Assembly: GCA_013398275.1 (NCBI GenBank)
Contig: VZSE01012296.1
Location: 434,001 to 498,000, forward strand
Reading direction: 5' to 3'
DNA: 64,000 nt
Origin: Promerops cafer
Taxonomy: Eukaryota; Chordata; Aves; Passeriformes; Nectariniidae
Positions 25,527 to 38,559 of this stretch are shown here, piece after piece. The notes beneath the pieces were generated by a model. It saw only the letters and a list, made by a program, of their open reading frames with translations. It was not told where the DNA came from and did no database searches. Position numbers and translations under genes: made by a program. Within the stretch, counting starts at the first letter, position 1. Each line of letters starts with the position of its first letter.

Positions 25527-28500
25527 TTCAGCCGCCAGAGTTGCACCTATAAACAGGATGGTGATTTACAAGCATGGCTTTGTGTTGAGAAAGACCATCC
25601 ATGTAAGGGTAATAATGATTTTTAAAAGTTATTCTTTAAAGACAAAAATACAAAAAAGGGATTTTGCTAACCTTGTCTAGAAATAGCACAGACTCTTTAT
25701 TTTATGTATCTGCAGGGCTTTCTATATGGAAGGAGAAAGGGGGAAGGGTGGAAAGGCAGGCTAGGAGGAAATCAGGATCTTTAAAGTGTGCACACTGAAA
25801 ACTTTGTATTCAGCTGCTGCCTTTAAGTTATTGCTGCTCTTTGCAAAATGGTTCAATCTCGGTGCCAGGCAGTGAGTCCTTTGCTGTGGTTCTGAAAATC
25901 TGTCCCTTTCTGCCCCAGTTAAGCCTGCTCTGATTGTACTGAGGAATGGTGAACCCCAGCAGTCCCTGCTCTGGGAAATTCTAACCCTGCCCCCCATCCA
26001 GCACACCTTCCATCACCCTTACTGTTCCAGCAGGTGATCCTGGTTCATAAACAAGGTTCTCTTTCATGCTTATAGGTAAACCCAAATGTCCCTGACCTCA
26101 CAGTTGACTTGGTTTTGGGGCTGGAGACTAAATCCAGTTACAGAATCTGTGCTCTGTGTGATTTGATGTTGCCAATGTTTGAAGCTGATCGTGTTCTGTT
26201 TCCAATATCCTTTGTCAGCAAAATGTAGGGACAGTAGCACAGGGGGTGGAAAAAGAAAAAAAAAAAGACAGGTGAACTACAAGAAGAGTTGGGGCTTTGT
26301 AGGTAGTTGAACAAATGCAGCTGCTCTGAAATTTGTCAACTTCTTGTTAAATATGGTAGAAACACTTCAGCAGACAAAGTCCAAAGCTGGCAAATTACAT
26401 AGCAAGAAATTTGTAAATGGAATGAATTTTCAGCTCCATATTCAATTTTCTACCATAGCTGTTTCATGATTAAGCAGATCAGATGCTTGTAAGCTTAAAA
26501 AAAATGTTGGAGGTGAATTTAAACTAATTAAAAACTCTGATACGTTCTGCATATCAGCAGAGAACAATTGAGGCTTAGCTGTAAACAGCTGGTAAATGCT
26601 GTTACCCAGTATATATGTAAAGGGTATTAGAGGTGGTGTTCCTGTCCTGGTGTTCATTTGTGGTTACTTTCTGGTTTTGAAATCTTCTGCTATTTAGACC
26701 ATGTGTGGGTTGTTAATCCTTGGTATCCAGAATAGTGCAGGAGATTTCTTGATTCTTCTGTTTTTCTTACTGCATATTTGAGTATTCAACAAACTTGTTT
26801 AGCTGACTAGTTTTATTGTGCTGTCTTGTTAGATGAATATGGATTTTTGTAGCAAGCCTAGGCCTTTAAATGCTTTTATTATGGTGGTTTTGTTTTCAAA
26901 TGTCTGTCATCTGTCCCAGAATAGTAACATAAGGTAGTACTCTCCTTATAAAGACCAGTGGAAAAGATAATTTGAGAACTTTGTGTATTGCATTGACCAA
27001 CTTCTTCACAGTTAGTGGATTTGCCTGGCTTGTGCAGTCAAAACTGAAGGAAAAAATGCATCCTTGTGGTAGTTATCCTGACTGTCTTGTGGGTAGTATC
27101 AGCACAAGTCCCATTCTGTGCCAGCAGAATAAAACTCTATTTAAATCTGTTAAGTTGAAAGCACCTGAAAGGAATTATTGGTCCAATTCATCATTCCCAG
27201 AGGTGCTTACAAGCAGCATGCTGTGGCAGGAGCTCTCTGTTTATAGCCAGAAGAAGGTTCAGGAGCCTGACTGAGGAGCTCAATTTAGGTGAGTTATATG
27301 AAAGGTTTTTTCTGATTACTTTGCTAGTGTGTGGGATATGTGCATGTAGCTGAAAACAACAGGGGATTTAATGTACATCTCATTTAGCTGGTGCTATGTG
27401 GATTCTTGTGCAAGGAAAGCTTTTCTTGGCTGATGTTTAGTTCTGCAATAATTGTTCTGCCCAGAATTCACTTTGAAGAGTTCTTAACTTTGCATTACTG
27501 ACTCTATTAATACCTATTAGAGCCAAGATTGTAAAGTTTTTCCTCTCAGGGCACAGATTTACAAAAAGGTTTTTTTCCTTTTTCTCAACAGATTAGTTAT
27601 GATTCTGTCCTTTGTGATCCATAAGTATCAGCTTTGATCAATAGGAAATTTCTATAGGTTTGTGTGTCTGGAGTCTGCTGTTTCACTGACCTGAAACCTG
27701 TAGCTTTGCTCTCTCACTGAAGCTCTACCTATGTGCACACCAACAAAGTGATCTGTAAAGTGGAACAGTTATCCTAAATGTCCATTGTGTTTGGAGTTTT
27801 GCATTAATTGGCCAATATTCACTAGCTTTGTGTTCAGCCTGTGCTAATATATGTAAAACCAGTACCAAGTTCAAAGTCAGATGAGCATACAGGACCTGGA
27901 AACCATAGCATGAAAAGCTTGCAGTTCAACCTTTGCTCTCTCAGGGGCTGACTCAAGCTCAGTTACAGCCCCCCCATTCCTCAAAATTCATCCTGGTAAC
28001 CAGTTCAGAACTAGCAACATAAATGCTTGAGATGGAAAACCTTGATAAAAGAAAATTCACAATACATTTCATAAAAAGAAGTATATAACAACCTAAGTTT
28101 TCCAAAGTCCAAATGCCTTCTATTCCATAGAATACAGTGTTTGAGAAACTATAGCAACTCTTGGATGGAGTTAGATTGATCCAGGAAAATAAAATTTGTA
28201 GCAGTTGAAACCAGGTGGGAAATAATAGGCAGGCAGACTTGGAAGGCAGTTCCTGTTCTTAGATTGTACTGGCACATTCTTGCTCCTGCCCATACCTCAG
28301 GAAGGCTGATGGGTTAAAGGAGAAGAGTTCATGAAGAAGCATCTGGATCCAAACTCTGGAGAGACCTGGTTTGCTCCAGGGCTTTGTGAAGCCACACAGC
28401 TTCGAGCTCAGCACGAGCTGCCAGGTTAACTTTACCCCTCCTGCACGACAGAAGGGGACATTGCTTTTTCTTCTCTGGAGATGTGTGCATTTCAGTAGTG

Positions 28501-28727
28501 CTCCATCATTTGATTTGATTATTTTTCTTTTCTCCAGTTAATTCTTTTTCAAGGTGAGAAGGTCAAATTCATAATGACAAACTATACAGAAGGAGTTGTG
28601 TGGAGATGTGTGAGCTGGTACATACAACAGCAAGTAAGAGCTGTCAGCCAGCCATAAAAACTGACATGTGATACTTAGTACTTTAAGAGCAATTTACATC
28701 TTCTAAGGACCATACTATATAAACACT

Positions 28728-28780
28728 AATTAATCTCTAATTAACTTATCTATATGTATTAGCCAATTAATCTCTAATTA
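28728..28780. repeat. Direct repeat of AATTAATCTCTAATTA
   Basis: The 16-mer occurs at 28728-28743 and 28765-28780, 37 bp apart start to start, each followed by a related TTA-rich stretch. The unit contains inverted TAATTA-like halves resembling homeodomain core sites, so a pair of transcription-factor sites is possible. Simple duplication in AT-rich DNA is the default reading. Confidence 0.75.
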
Positions 28781-31700
28781 GTTTATTTGCAGATTCTTTC
28801 ACATTGGGAACTAATTTAGGTGAGGCGTAAACCTCCTGGGACTAGTTCTGATCTCTCAAAGAGGTGTAAGTTAGGAGGATGTATAAATCCATTCTAATGC
28901 AGTCAGAGGGATACAGCAGTGAAGAGCTGCTCCAAGGAATGTATAAATAAGGCTCTTTGTGAGTTCAGAGAGAGATGCTGTGCAGTGGTGAGAAGTAACA
29001 TCAAAATGCTCAGAATTAATTAGCCAATGTTGATGGGGTTTGATTACAGAGTTTGGTTATTTTTAAAATTTATTTCTTCACAGGGTGACATATTACTAGA
29101 GGATTAAAAGTATTAAATGGAGTGTACAAAAGTGACTACCAAGCCTGAGCTGGCAAACTTAGTGCTAAGGCACCTGTTATGTGTAGAACTCAGTGGTGGG
29201 AGGAGAGTGGTGAAGGAAGAAACATCACGGCTGAAAATACCCTTCAGAGTGATGTTCCAATGCACCTTTGGCCTAATGATCCCAGGTCTTAAGCTCAACT
29301 GTATTTTTAAAATTATAGAAACAAAACCAGGGATGGCAAAGTGCCTTGCAGGTATCCTGTCTCTAGACTGCTGTGTGGGTAAATGTGAGGGAAGCAGCTC
29401 TTTTCTCCAGCATTTGAGGAGGTTGTAACTGATTTAACTGGGTCCATGATGTCCAATTCAAGTTTCCTTTGCCCTGTACAGGACAGTGTAACAATTCAGA
29501 AGCCAACTCAGCACAGTGATGGGGCTGCAAGGACAGCCTGGCTTTGCCCCTGGGTGTCTGTCCCCTTGGGAGCAGGCAGGAGCCAGTGTGCAAGCAGGAG
29601 GGAGGGAGGGTGCTTCAGCTCCTGAGGATTCCCAAAACATATTGCTTTGTGTCTTCAGGTCATGAAATGTAAATATAAAGTGTGAGCTTGGGCAGAACTG
29701 TTATGTGCCATTCTATTTGCTACGCTATTAGGAGAGAAAAATCTGTTAGTTCTTAGAGAGTTCAAAAGGTCCTCAGTTTAAAAGCTCCTCATATCACTGC
29801 TATTGAATTAGTTAAATCAGCTGAAGCAGCTGGACTAGCCCTTACTAAGACTGCAGGAAGCAGGCTGCCAAATGCTGACACTGGCCATGAAACTGCTATT
29901 TTATTTAGATGTCCTTGCAGCACAGAGCTATCTGACATCATGTCTACAGCCTGCATGCAATGGAAATAGAAGAAATCGTATACATTTTTGGAGGTAGTGT
30001 TCAGATTCAGTTGTAATAATTCACTGAGTTGCTTCAGGGCTTCCATATTGCTTTGGGCATAAAGCTGTATTATAAATTACAGCACACAAAGCTGAGTTTG
30101 ACCTACCAGTTGATGCATAATAAACTGACTTAATTCTGAATATTAACTACATATTGTGGCCTAGAGGTTTTTTCATCTCTAAGTGTAGTACTGAATTATA
30201 CAAGAATCTTTTTCTCGTGGGTGAAACCTAAATATAAATACATTCCTATTATTAATACCACACAGAAAGGTGCCATTGGCAGAATATTTTCATCCTAAAT
30301 ATTTCTTATGGTAGCAGAAAATAATTTCTGAATATTACCAAGTACAAGACGTAATTATTGAGACTTTTCAATAAGTAAGCATCAGGAAATGATGAATATC
30401 TGAAGGATTTTTCAGTTGTCACTGGGCACAGAGAAATACTCTGGCTGCAGTGGCATATTGTTCCTTGGGGTGTCTAGACCTGCCCTTCCAACATGTATTT
30501 TAATGGATTCTAGCTCAGGTCTAGAATTTTGCCTTAGGCTGAAGCTTATGATAAACAATTTCAGCCCTGGTGAAGATGTCTAAAATAAAAAATATATAAA
30601 AAACAATCAGAGAATTTAAATTCCCCTCACAGAATTTTTGCAATGGATCAATAATACATGATACTGTAATCTGTAATATACTTGCCTACCAATACAGCTA
30701 GAGATATGTCTTAGGAGACTGAATCAAAATGTGCTCATTTTATGTGAAAACATTGCTGCAGAAAGCTACAGGCTAGTTCTTCTGATTACTTCATAAGTAT
30801 TTAACAAGACACAAATGATTGTGAAAAATCCTGGGCTCCTATTTTTTTATTATTTAAAAAAATCCTCACATTATACTGCAGATAAATGTGTGTAGATAAT
30901 ATATAGGATTTTCTGTGAAGTTCTTAGGCATTCAAAGGATTTTTCCCAAAGAAGTACAATAACAATATGAGGTGAAGGTATTTTATATTCTTTATGAATT
31001 TTATCTCATACATAGCCAGTTTTTGCTATTTTTTTACTTTCAACTGTTCATCAATCTCACCAGACTTCTGAGAGCTGTGGCTACAACAGTATGATTTCAG
31101 GTTTGGGTTTTGTTTGTTTTTATCATTCCTCTGGAGCTGTTTAGCACCAGTCGTGCTGTGCCTCTCTGCCAGCAGGGACTGAACTGCATTAAGTGTCAGG
31201 GCTTCTCTCATTTTACAGGACAGTCCCCAGGGAAGCTATGAGCTCTGCACATTCCCAGATCTACCAGGTGGTGGATCCTCCCTGCCAACTATTCTAAAAT
31301 ACCTTCACATTGGGGCAGTAGGAAATTCTCCAAAATGCTGCATGGAAGATAACAGATTTTGAGTGGATGTTCTTCATTATGGCAGCTCAAAAGGAGACAT
31401 GAGGAGACTGTTTTTACCTCTGCTACCCTCCTGCCTTGGGGGAAAAGGAAATACAGAAGAAGAATGTGGAGCTGGTCTGCTTGGGATCTTCCTTTCTCCT
31501 ACCCTCCTTGCTGAGGAGGGAGGACCCAAAATACCAGATCCCCAAGTTCTGCCATCTAGCAAGGCCCAAAGCCATGGGATCAGTCTGGGTAGGCAATACC
31601 AGCTGTAGCAATTTGATCTGAGGCAACGTGGCCATCATTTCTCTTCAGGTACCACAGTGGTTACTAATAGCACCCAGCTTTTTGGTTTTCCTTGCTTTCA

Positions 31701-32212
31701 ACAGTCCAGGTGGAACACAGGTGATGCAAATTCCTGTTGAATGCTAAAAAGCATTTGAAAAGTTGTGATTCAAGAGTACATCAAATAGCAAGTCATCAGA
31801 AAATTGTTTTGAAGAGAAAAAAAAGCTGATTCCAAAATGTTCTGAAAATAGTCTTTGATTAGCTTTTAACTACTTAGATTTCACACACATACAGTATTTC
31901 TGTCTGTACAATTTCTTACAATATTTTATCCTGGAATTAAACCCAGTGATATTATCTCATTTTCAGTAGAGTCCTGGTGAGAAGCAGACAACAAACAGCA
32001 GTACCCCCAAACATTTCAGATACACACTTCATCTATCATAAATATTTAAAATTCAATCATCAATCAAAACAACTGCACACTTCCTTTGAGTGATCAGCCA
32101 CTAATAGCTTAAGAACTCTGTTTTTTTAAAAAAACCAAAATTAACAACACCTCAACAAGAGGTTTTTACAGACTTCCCTGTGATCAAGCCCTTCTCTCTG
32201 TTTTGCAGAGGG

Positions 32213-32262
32213 CAGAATCACAGGATAGCTCCATCTTCTAACAACCCCCCAAGCAGCAGCCA
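32213..32262 (-). mobile_element. Possible highly decayed CR1 3' tail
   Basis: On the minus strand a GGGGGGTTG block is followed by an AGAAGATGG-type stretch and ends CTATCCTGTGATTCTG. This echoes the CR1 order GGGGGTTGGACTAGATGATCT then CCATTCTGTGATTCT, with an apparent internal deletion of about 20 bases. The similarity is short and could be chance, so confidence is low. Confidence 0.35.
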
Positions 32263-33474
32263 AGTGACATCTGGAACTTCTTTCTAGGGGTTGTTTCCAG
32301 TTGCAGCTATGTTTTGGAGGCAGGATCTGGGTTTTCAACTAGGTACTTGACTGTAAGAAATGATTATATGAATGCTTGTATGGTTTTTCTTGTCAAGGAA
32401 CACAAATATTCTCACACACAGGAAGAATATTTTGCTATGTATATGTAACCATGAGAGCAGAAAAGGTGAAAAACTGACGTAGACAAAGTTTGAAAAAAAC
32501 CCCTAACAAACTTCTTTCATTTTTAGACTGAAAATGGAAAACATATTTTAAAAACCCCCAAACTCTGCCCATTTGAGTACTTCAGACTCAGTGCAGTTAC
32601 TTTGCAGGAATGAAAGGTTCTTGGCTTTGCTTTTAGTTCTAGCTCACAGTCACTGTTACTTTAAACCTGAAGCTTATGCCTGGCAAATTTTGAGTGAAGC
32701 TCATCAGTGGCAGCAGGATAAAATTGTAGTGATGAGTTCTTGTCTTGGCTCCCTCTTGCCTGGCAGGGTAGAGTGTTGGTTTGTTCTTTTATTTATTACA
32801 TGTTGGCAATTGCATTTATAAGAAAATAACAGCTGATATTTATGTGGTATCTGAATATATGTAGCTTGTTACAGTCAGATTTCATCTGTTTGTGCATTTA
32901 TTTAAAATTGTATGTGTGAGGCATCTGATGGTGTGGCTGTATCTACTCTTGAGCGCATTCCAGGAGGGTTGGGATTTCTTCATATCCTGGATGGTGAAGA
33001 GACAGAGATTCTCCCAGAGTGAGGCCTTATCTTTCAGCCATAAATCCTTATTTCTGTGCTGTTCCAACCCAAGGCTTGCACTGAGTCCCAAGATTCTGTG
33101 GTTTCCAGGCATACGATGGACTTAGGCACAAAGTGAGCTCATGTCCTTATCTTCTGCCTCCTCTCTTGCCAGAGAAAAATTCAGCAAGTTACTGACACTG
33201 AGCAAGTCTGTACAAATAAAGAGAAATTGATGTTTGCAGAGCAGTCAAGGCTCTTTCCTTGCAGCTGTCTTTTCCCCAAGCCTTGGCACTGTGGTTCCCC
33301 TCGCAGGTCCTGTCTGTGCTCTTCACAGGCACAGAGTTCTGCAAGAGTTACTGGGTGCCATGTCCTGTGCAAGGTACAGTGTGGCTACTCTTTTGGGAGA
33401 TGCTCCTGTCTGGAGCCATTCACGAGTACTGGGACTTGCAGATGTTTACAAATCATGCCCTCAAAAACAACAGA

Positions 33475-33760
33475 CATATATATATATCTATATATGCATA
33501 TGTATATATATGTATGTATGTATATGTGTGTGTATATGTATGTGTGTATATGTATGTATGTGTGTATATATATGTATGTATGTGTGTGTATATGTATGTA
33601 TGTGTGTATATGTATGTATGTGTATATATGTATGTGTGTGTATATATGTATATATGTGTGTATATATGTATATATATATGTGTCTGTATATATGTATATA
33701 TATGTGTGTATATATGTGTATGTATATGTGTGTATATATGTGTGTGTGTATATATATATG
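33475..33760. repeat. Long TA/TG/TATG microsatellite
   Basis: About 285 bp of alternating pyrimidine-purine sequence: (TA)n at the left end, then interleaved TATG, TGTG and TATATG units, ending in (TG)n and (TA)n before GGCATGAAAG. Stop codons are rare in most frames, so long tyrosine/isoleucine/cysteine/valine or histidine/threonine/tyrosine translations appear on both strands. These are artefacts of the repeat, not genes. Alternating purine-pyrimidine tracts of this length can adopt Z-DNA or cruciform structures and vary in length between individuals. Confidence 0.97.
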
Positions 33761-36675
33761 GCATGAAAGACAGAATCAGAAGTTAATCCAAGCAAAATTG
33801 GTTTAACGACCTCCAAAAAAGTGGTAGTAGGCATTAACTCTTCATTCTTTCATGAGGTTCTGAAGTTTTGGGAAATTCTCATTTGTGAATTACCAAGAAC
33901 TAGATCTGCATTTGTTAAATCAAGCTCATCTCTGTTTCCACTTCCAGAGCATCCAGGACAATTTGCTGTGAGACATTCTGTGTGCAGGTGGCCTTGAAGG
34001 CAGCCTGTGCTATCTGATCCTTTGTGTAACAGAACAATAGAGGCTGTGGAGAGGGCAGGCACCGATCGGACCCTCTCAGCACACAGGGGGGCTCTGGGAC
34101 GTTTGCTTCCAACCCCAGGCGAGTTCCCTGCCCACTGGGTGGCACAGACCTACTAAGAATTTGGCAGTTGTAAAAACAAATGTGTTGGCCCTTCATGTAA
34201 GGGCTTTTCTGTATTGGTGCAACTGTGAAGTGAAATTTGGATTAGATTTTATCTAACTGACAGGTTGTGAGCCCCCAGGAGAGCTGTTCAATGCTTTGGG
34301 ACCAGGGTGGATCCCACCAGTACTGGTGTAAAGTAGCTTTAACTTCTCCATTCCATACGAGCAGTAACAGCCTAACTGGGGAAATGATTTCCACTGGTGC
34401 TTTTTAAATGGAGCTGATGATGTAGAAAGTGTAAAAAAAATCATAAATAGAATAAAGGAGAGCCTGGCACTGGAAGAAAGTCAACTAAAGTTGACTCAGA
34501 TATTTCTGGAGCTAAAACATTGCTGAGGGGAGTAGCTAAGGTCAAAGAAGGGTGGTCTGGAAGAGGAAAGATTCCTCCAGTTCCTTCCTGATCAACAAAA
34601 TCCTGATCCTTCTTTTCTTGCACAAGGATCTGTATGACTCCTGTATGTGCCTGGCCTAAGAAGATTTGCAAAAAGCTGTGTAGTGCCCTTCACTTTGGCA
34701 GAAGGGGCTGCTGGAATAGCAGCCAGGGTAACTGTTACAGCAGGACAACAAAGCCAGAGGCATTCCTTAAAAAAATCAACACTTTTTTTTCCTCATGAAT
34801 TGAAGCAAAATCCTGTAGCAGTTGGTTGGTAAAATGTTTGCTGCCTTGTGTTGCCTATAAAGTAAAATATTTATAACATTTATAATGTATTAGATGAAAA
34901 TTGTGTGTCAAGTGGCACTGCAGTTTCCACAACTGCTGACTCCAGTACTTGTCCAATAGGTCTGATTTGCACTCTGGTGGGCTGGTGCAGAAGACAAATT
35001 CCTTGTGCAGTGTAGGATTTAATTTTAGACTCCGTGCTGCTCTGTTCTGTACCTTCATACTTTATTTTTGTCATCATGTAGATCTTTGTAAAATGGTAGC
35101 CACTGGATAGGGGAGGAGGCCTCAGGTACGTGTCCAAATATCATCTACCACAATTCTAGGTAGCACCATTTGCACATTTTTCTGCAGGACAACAGGGAAT
35201 AGTCCAAGATGTGCTTTAGGTGTGCCAGAATGTAGATATCTGAGATTTCATATAATTACAAATTTAACATTTCTTCATTTAAAATTTCTTTAGCAGAGAT
35301 TCAAAGGTAGCTAGTAAATTTTCCAGATATAAACCTCCCAGTAGTGATAATTTCCACCTATACTCCTCCTCCAAGATACATAATGCTCAAAATCAGCATT
35401 TGGTTTTGAAGTGTAATCTCTTAGCAGGAACTGGAATTAACACGTCCCTGAACCTCTTCTTGTTTGTCTCGTGGTGCTGTGGCAGGAACACTCCGTGGTG
35501 AATATTGGCTATTCTGCCAGCTGGAGGCTGACACTGGACTTGATCAGGACAGAGAATATGGGGAAGGGGAGATGCCCAAATGGTGAGAGTGCTCATAATG
35601 TCCAGCCCCCTGTTTAGTGTGGCTGACAGCTGAACATGAGACAGAGCTTGCACTACCAGAATTGTTGACTATTTCTCAGCGTGCCATCAGCAGAGAGATT
35701 CCCATGTATTTTTAATGATGTCTCTCAGCTGTTTTGCATGCTGGCACAATGCTTTGGAAGAGGCCACGGGCACTAACAAGGAGAGGTGTGCTCCATGGAA
35801 GTGACTTGGCTGGTAACAGGATCAGGATCTAGAGCTAGGTTGTGGATATGTGCTCAGGCATTCTCCTGTGAGGCACTCTGCTCTCTCTCAGGGCTGTCTT
35901 CTGCTGTCCATAAGACAGGCAAAGCTTCACTTTGGTTCACCTCTTAGGTAAGCCTTGGGAGAGTTGTATCAAAATCAAAAATGCATAGTAATTTGAATTT
36001 GCTTTCTAAATACCATGTATAAGCAGCTCAGTGAATGAATTTACACTGTGATTAAACAGTGTTTGAAGAGGAAAAAATGCTGAAAACAGCAAATATCCTG
36101 TTGAATCTGATCCACTAATGGTAAAATAGTGCTGTCTTATCAATTCCTGAAGACATTAAATGTAGGTTAAAAATCTTTCACTCTAAAAACTGTGAAATCA
36201 GAACTTGCCATATTTATTTTGCAATATTATCTGTTTATTCAGAACAAGATTCTTATATGGAATATTTGTGAATGTAAATGTTATCTTTAACAGATATTTC
36301 ATGATTTGGGTAAAGATAGTCTGCCTACACAGAGAAAGAATTATGTCATGAATGATCTCCACAGAGATTTAAATGGTAAACTGGTGTTTCTGAACTTTAA
36401 GAATACAGATTAGGTAAGGAATTCAAGACTATGAGATATATTAGATGCATTACACCTCTAATTAAAAAATAATAGTGATAAAATTTGCTCCATAACAATG
36501 GAACGTTCCTTGTAGGAGGGAAAGAAATACCTTTTCCTTTTAGTTGCACAGCATGGTTCCAGACCTGTAAGCCAGACTGCTGAAATACAAATTTAGTTAC
36601 ACAGACATTGACAGAGATGACAGATTCTCACATCTGGAAAACTGGATAACAACAATTCAGTTCATGTAGAAGGAT

Positions 36676-36737
36676 GAAAATTATGCTTTCACTTCTGATG
36701 CATGGCATGAACTCTAGATGAGCAGATACAAATTTCA
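36676..36737 (+). repeat. 62-bp direct repeat, copy A
   Basis: This segment matches 38498-38559 over 62 bases with no gap and four mismatches (about 94% identity). It begins GAAAATTATGCTTT, continues through CTTCTGATGCATGGCATGAA and ends GATACAAATTTCA. Similarity stops abruptly on both sides. It is either a dispersed repeat family I do not recognise or a short local duplication. Confidence 0.88.
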
Positions 36738-38497
36738 GCTTGTGTGAGTTGACTATTTAAAAAAAAAAGAAAAATACTAGCTCAGAGAAAGTGCCTTTTG
36801 GTGAATTCTAAAAGAATTCTTCTGACATGTTTAGATTTTTTTCCCATGCTGCTTGCAATGTTGATCATCTGTGGTGGAGTAAGTGATAAAGTACCATCTG
36901 ACTGAATGCTAATGTTTTTGAGCTGTCAAGTAGTAGATTATCCAGTTTGTTGTACACTGTGCACATGTGCACCTGCTAATTTGAAATGCTGATCCACCAG
37001 AGAGAATCTGGGCTGCCCGAGGAGCCAGCTCTGACCCATTTCTTTGATATATGACTTGGTCTGTCTTTGATATTAGCAAAGAGGTTTTCTATCCACTTGT
37101 AGTTTGAGCGATAATCGCTTAAGGCCTGAACACTGTCTGTGACTTCCACTCTATTGTGAGAATCTGTATACCACACAAACCCAAAATACAGGGAATGTAT
37201 AAACTTCAAAGGAAAAAGAAGTAGGAAGATAGGAGAAGCATCTTTTCTCCAATCCTCCGAGGTTAGAACAAAAAGTGATATACTAAAGATGAGCTCACAA
37301 AAAATGTCAGACTTCGTATATTTAAAATATAAAAATGTGACATTTTCCCCAGATTAAAACATGTTAATGGGGAAAAATTGCAGCCATAATAAATATTGTA
37401 TGAAAAGCTGCCAAGTAACAAAGCCTTGACAAACTCAGGAGAACAAGGAACTTCAGTTGATGCTGCCACTTTATTTTTGCATTATATTCTGTCTACTCTT
37501 TCTGTGTATGCAGAACTCTTCAATGTCAATAGGAGTTTGGCATAAAGGGCAGATTAATTTAGACATCACGTTGACACATGTCTTCTAGAACAGCGTGTGG
37601 CCCCGTGGTGCTGTTACCATAAGACATTACAGTCTTTGTGGTCTCGTGTAGAACCTTTATCCTGTGTGATCCCTACACACATCTTAATAATTTTCATTTT
37701 TTTTTTCTTGTGACTGACCAAAAAGACTGGGGAAAATGCCCTGGCATGTACTGTCAATAATGATTGATCTTTTAAGAAGTATTTTAAAAGAATGTATCAA
37801 TTTTGAAATAAAAAGGTGGTAACATATAGGAAATGAAGCAATTTTATTGAGAGTCATTAAAAGAGGTCAGACTTTGCAGAAAGATTTAAAAAGCAAACCC
37901 TTTGAATTGTATCAGTTAAACTTCAGCTCTGTCTCATGAAAGCAGTAACTCAGGACTAATGCTTTGGACATTTAGAAGTGGATATGGGTAATTGACATCC
38001 TATATGTGGAGTGTCTTAGGGAGTCTCAAGCTGGTTCCCTTTCCATGGACATGAGGATGCTCTCACTGGTGGAGTTCAGCTGGCTGAGCACGTGGTCTGA
38101 AAAGGGAATTTCTAGTCTGCTCATGGTTTGGGCATGTGCAGCTTAGTTAAATAACCTGGGGTGTGTGCAGAAAGCAGCCTTGTTAAAGGTTCAAACACAG
38201 ATGTTTTGAAGCATCCAGAACACCACAGCTGCAGAACCTGCAGGGCTCAGGACTGGTTTGTCCACTCTTGCTTGAATGCCTTTTTTCCCAGGTGATGACC
38301 CTCTGCCAGGGTGTGACTGTGTATGTCAGGATGCTTTGTTCAGGTCTGAAAACCTGAAACTTATCTGGGATTTGTTTTCCCTGGCCACAGCAGATGTACA
38401 CCTTTCCTTGTACATCTTCCATACTAGATGCAGTGGTGATCCCTCACACCTTACCTGCTCAAGTTTCAGTGTGGATCACCTGGATGTTTCAGCAGCA

Positions 38498-38559
38498 GAA
38501 AATTATGCTTTAACTTCTGATGCATGGCATGAATTCTAAATAAGCAGATACAAATTTCA
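38498..38559 (+). repeat. 62-bp direct repeat, copy B
   Basis: This is the partner of 36676-36737, same orientation, starts 1,822 bp apart. Of the four differences one is a transversion and three are transitions (C/T or G/A). The flanking sequences are unrelated by eye, so the duplicated unit is short and sharply bounded. Confidence 0.88.

Larger units (their letters stand above)
21478..33474. other. Non-coding DNA, no gene recognised
   Basis: No gene can be supported. Notable small items are a T/G low-complexity tract with a 15-G run at 25406-25526, two copies of AATTAATCTCTAATTA at 28728-28780, several AT-rich patches (for example 30580-30605) and a possible ancient CR1 tail near 32213-32262. 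The longest open frame is a 111-codon minus-strand run at 24500-24835, with no recognisable motif. Open frames from 33227 to 33475 owe most of their length to the adjoining stop-poor microsatellite. Confidence 0.65.

Noticed and set aside
33061..33110. GTTCCAACCC followed by GATTCTGTGG, vaguely like a CR1 3' end
   Set aside because: The order is right, but spacing and intervening sequence do not match, so it is probably chance.
33227..33834. Several overlapping 100-190 residue frames on both strands, rich in Tyr, Ile, Cys and Val or in Tyr, Thr, His and Ile
   Set aside because: They translate the TA/TG/TATG microsatellite, in which stop codons are rare. The low-complexity composition in several frames at once shows they are repeat artefacts.
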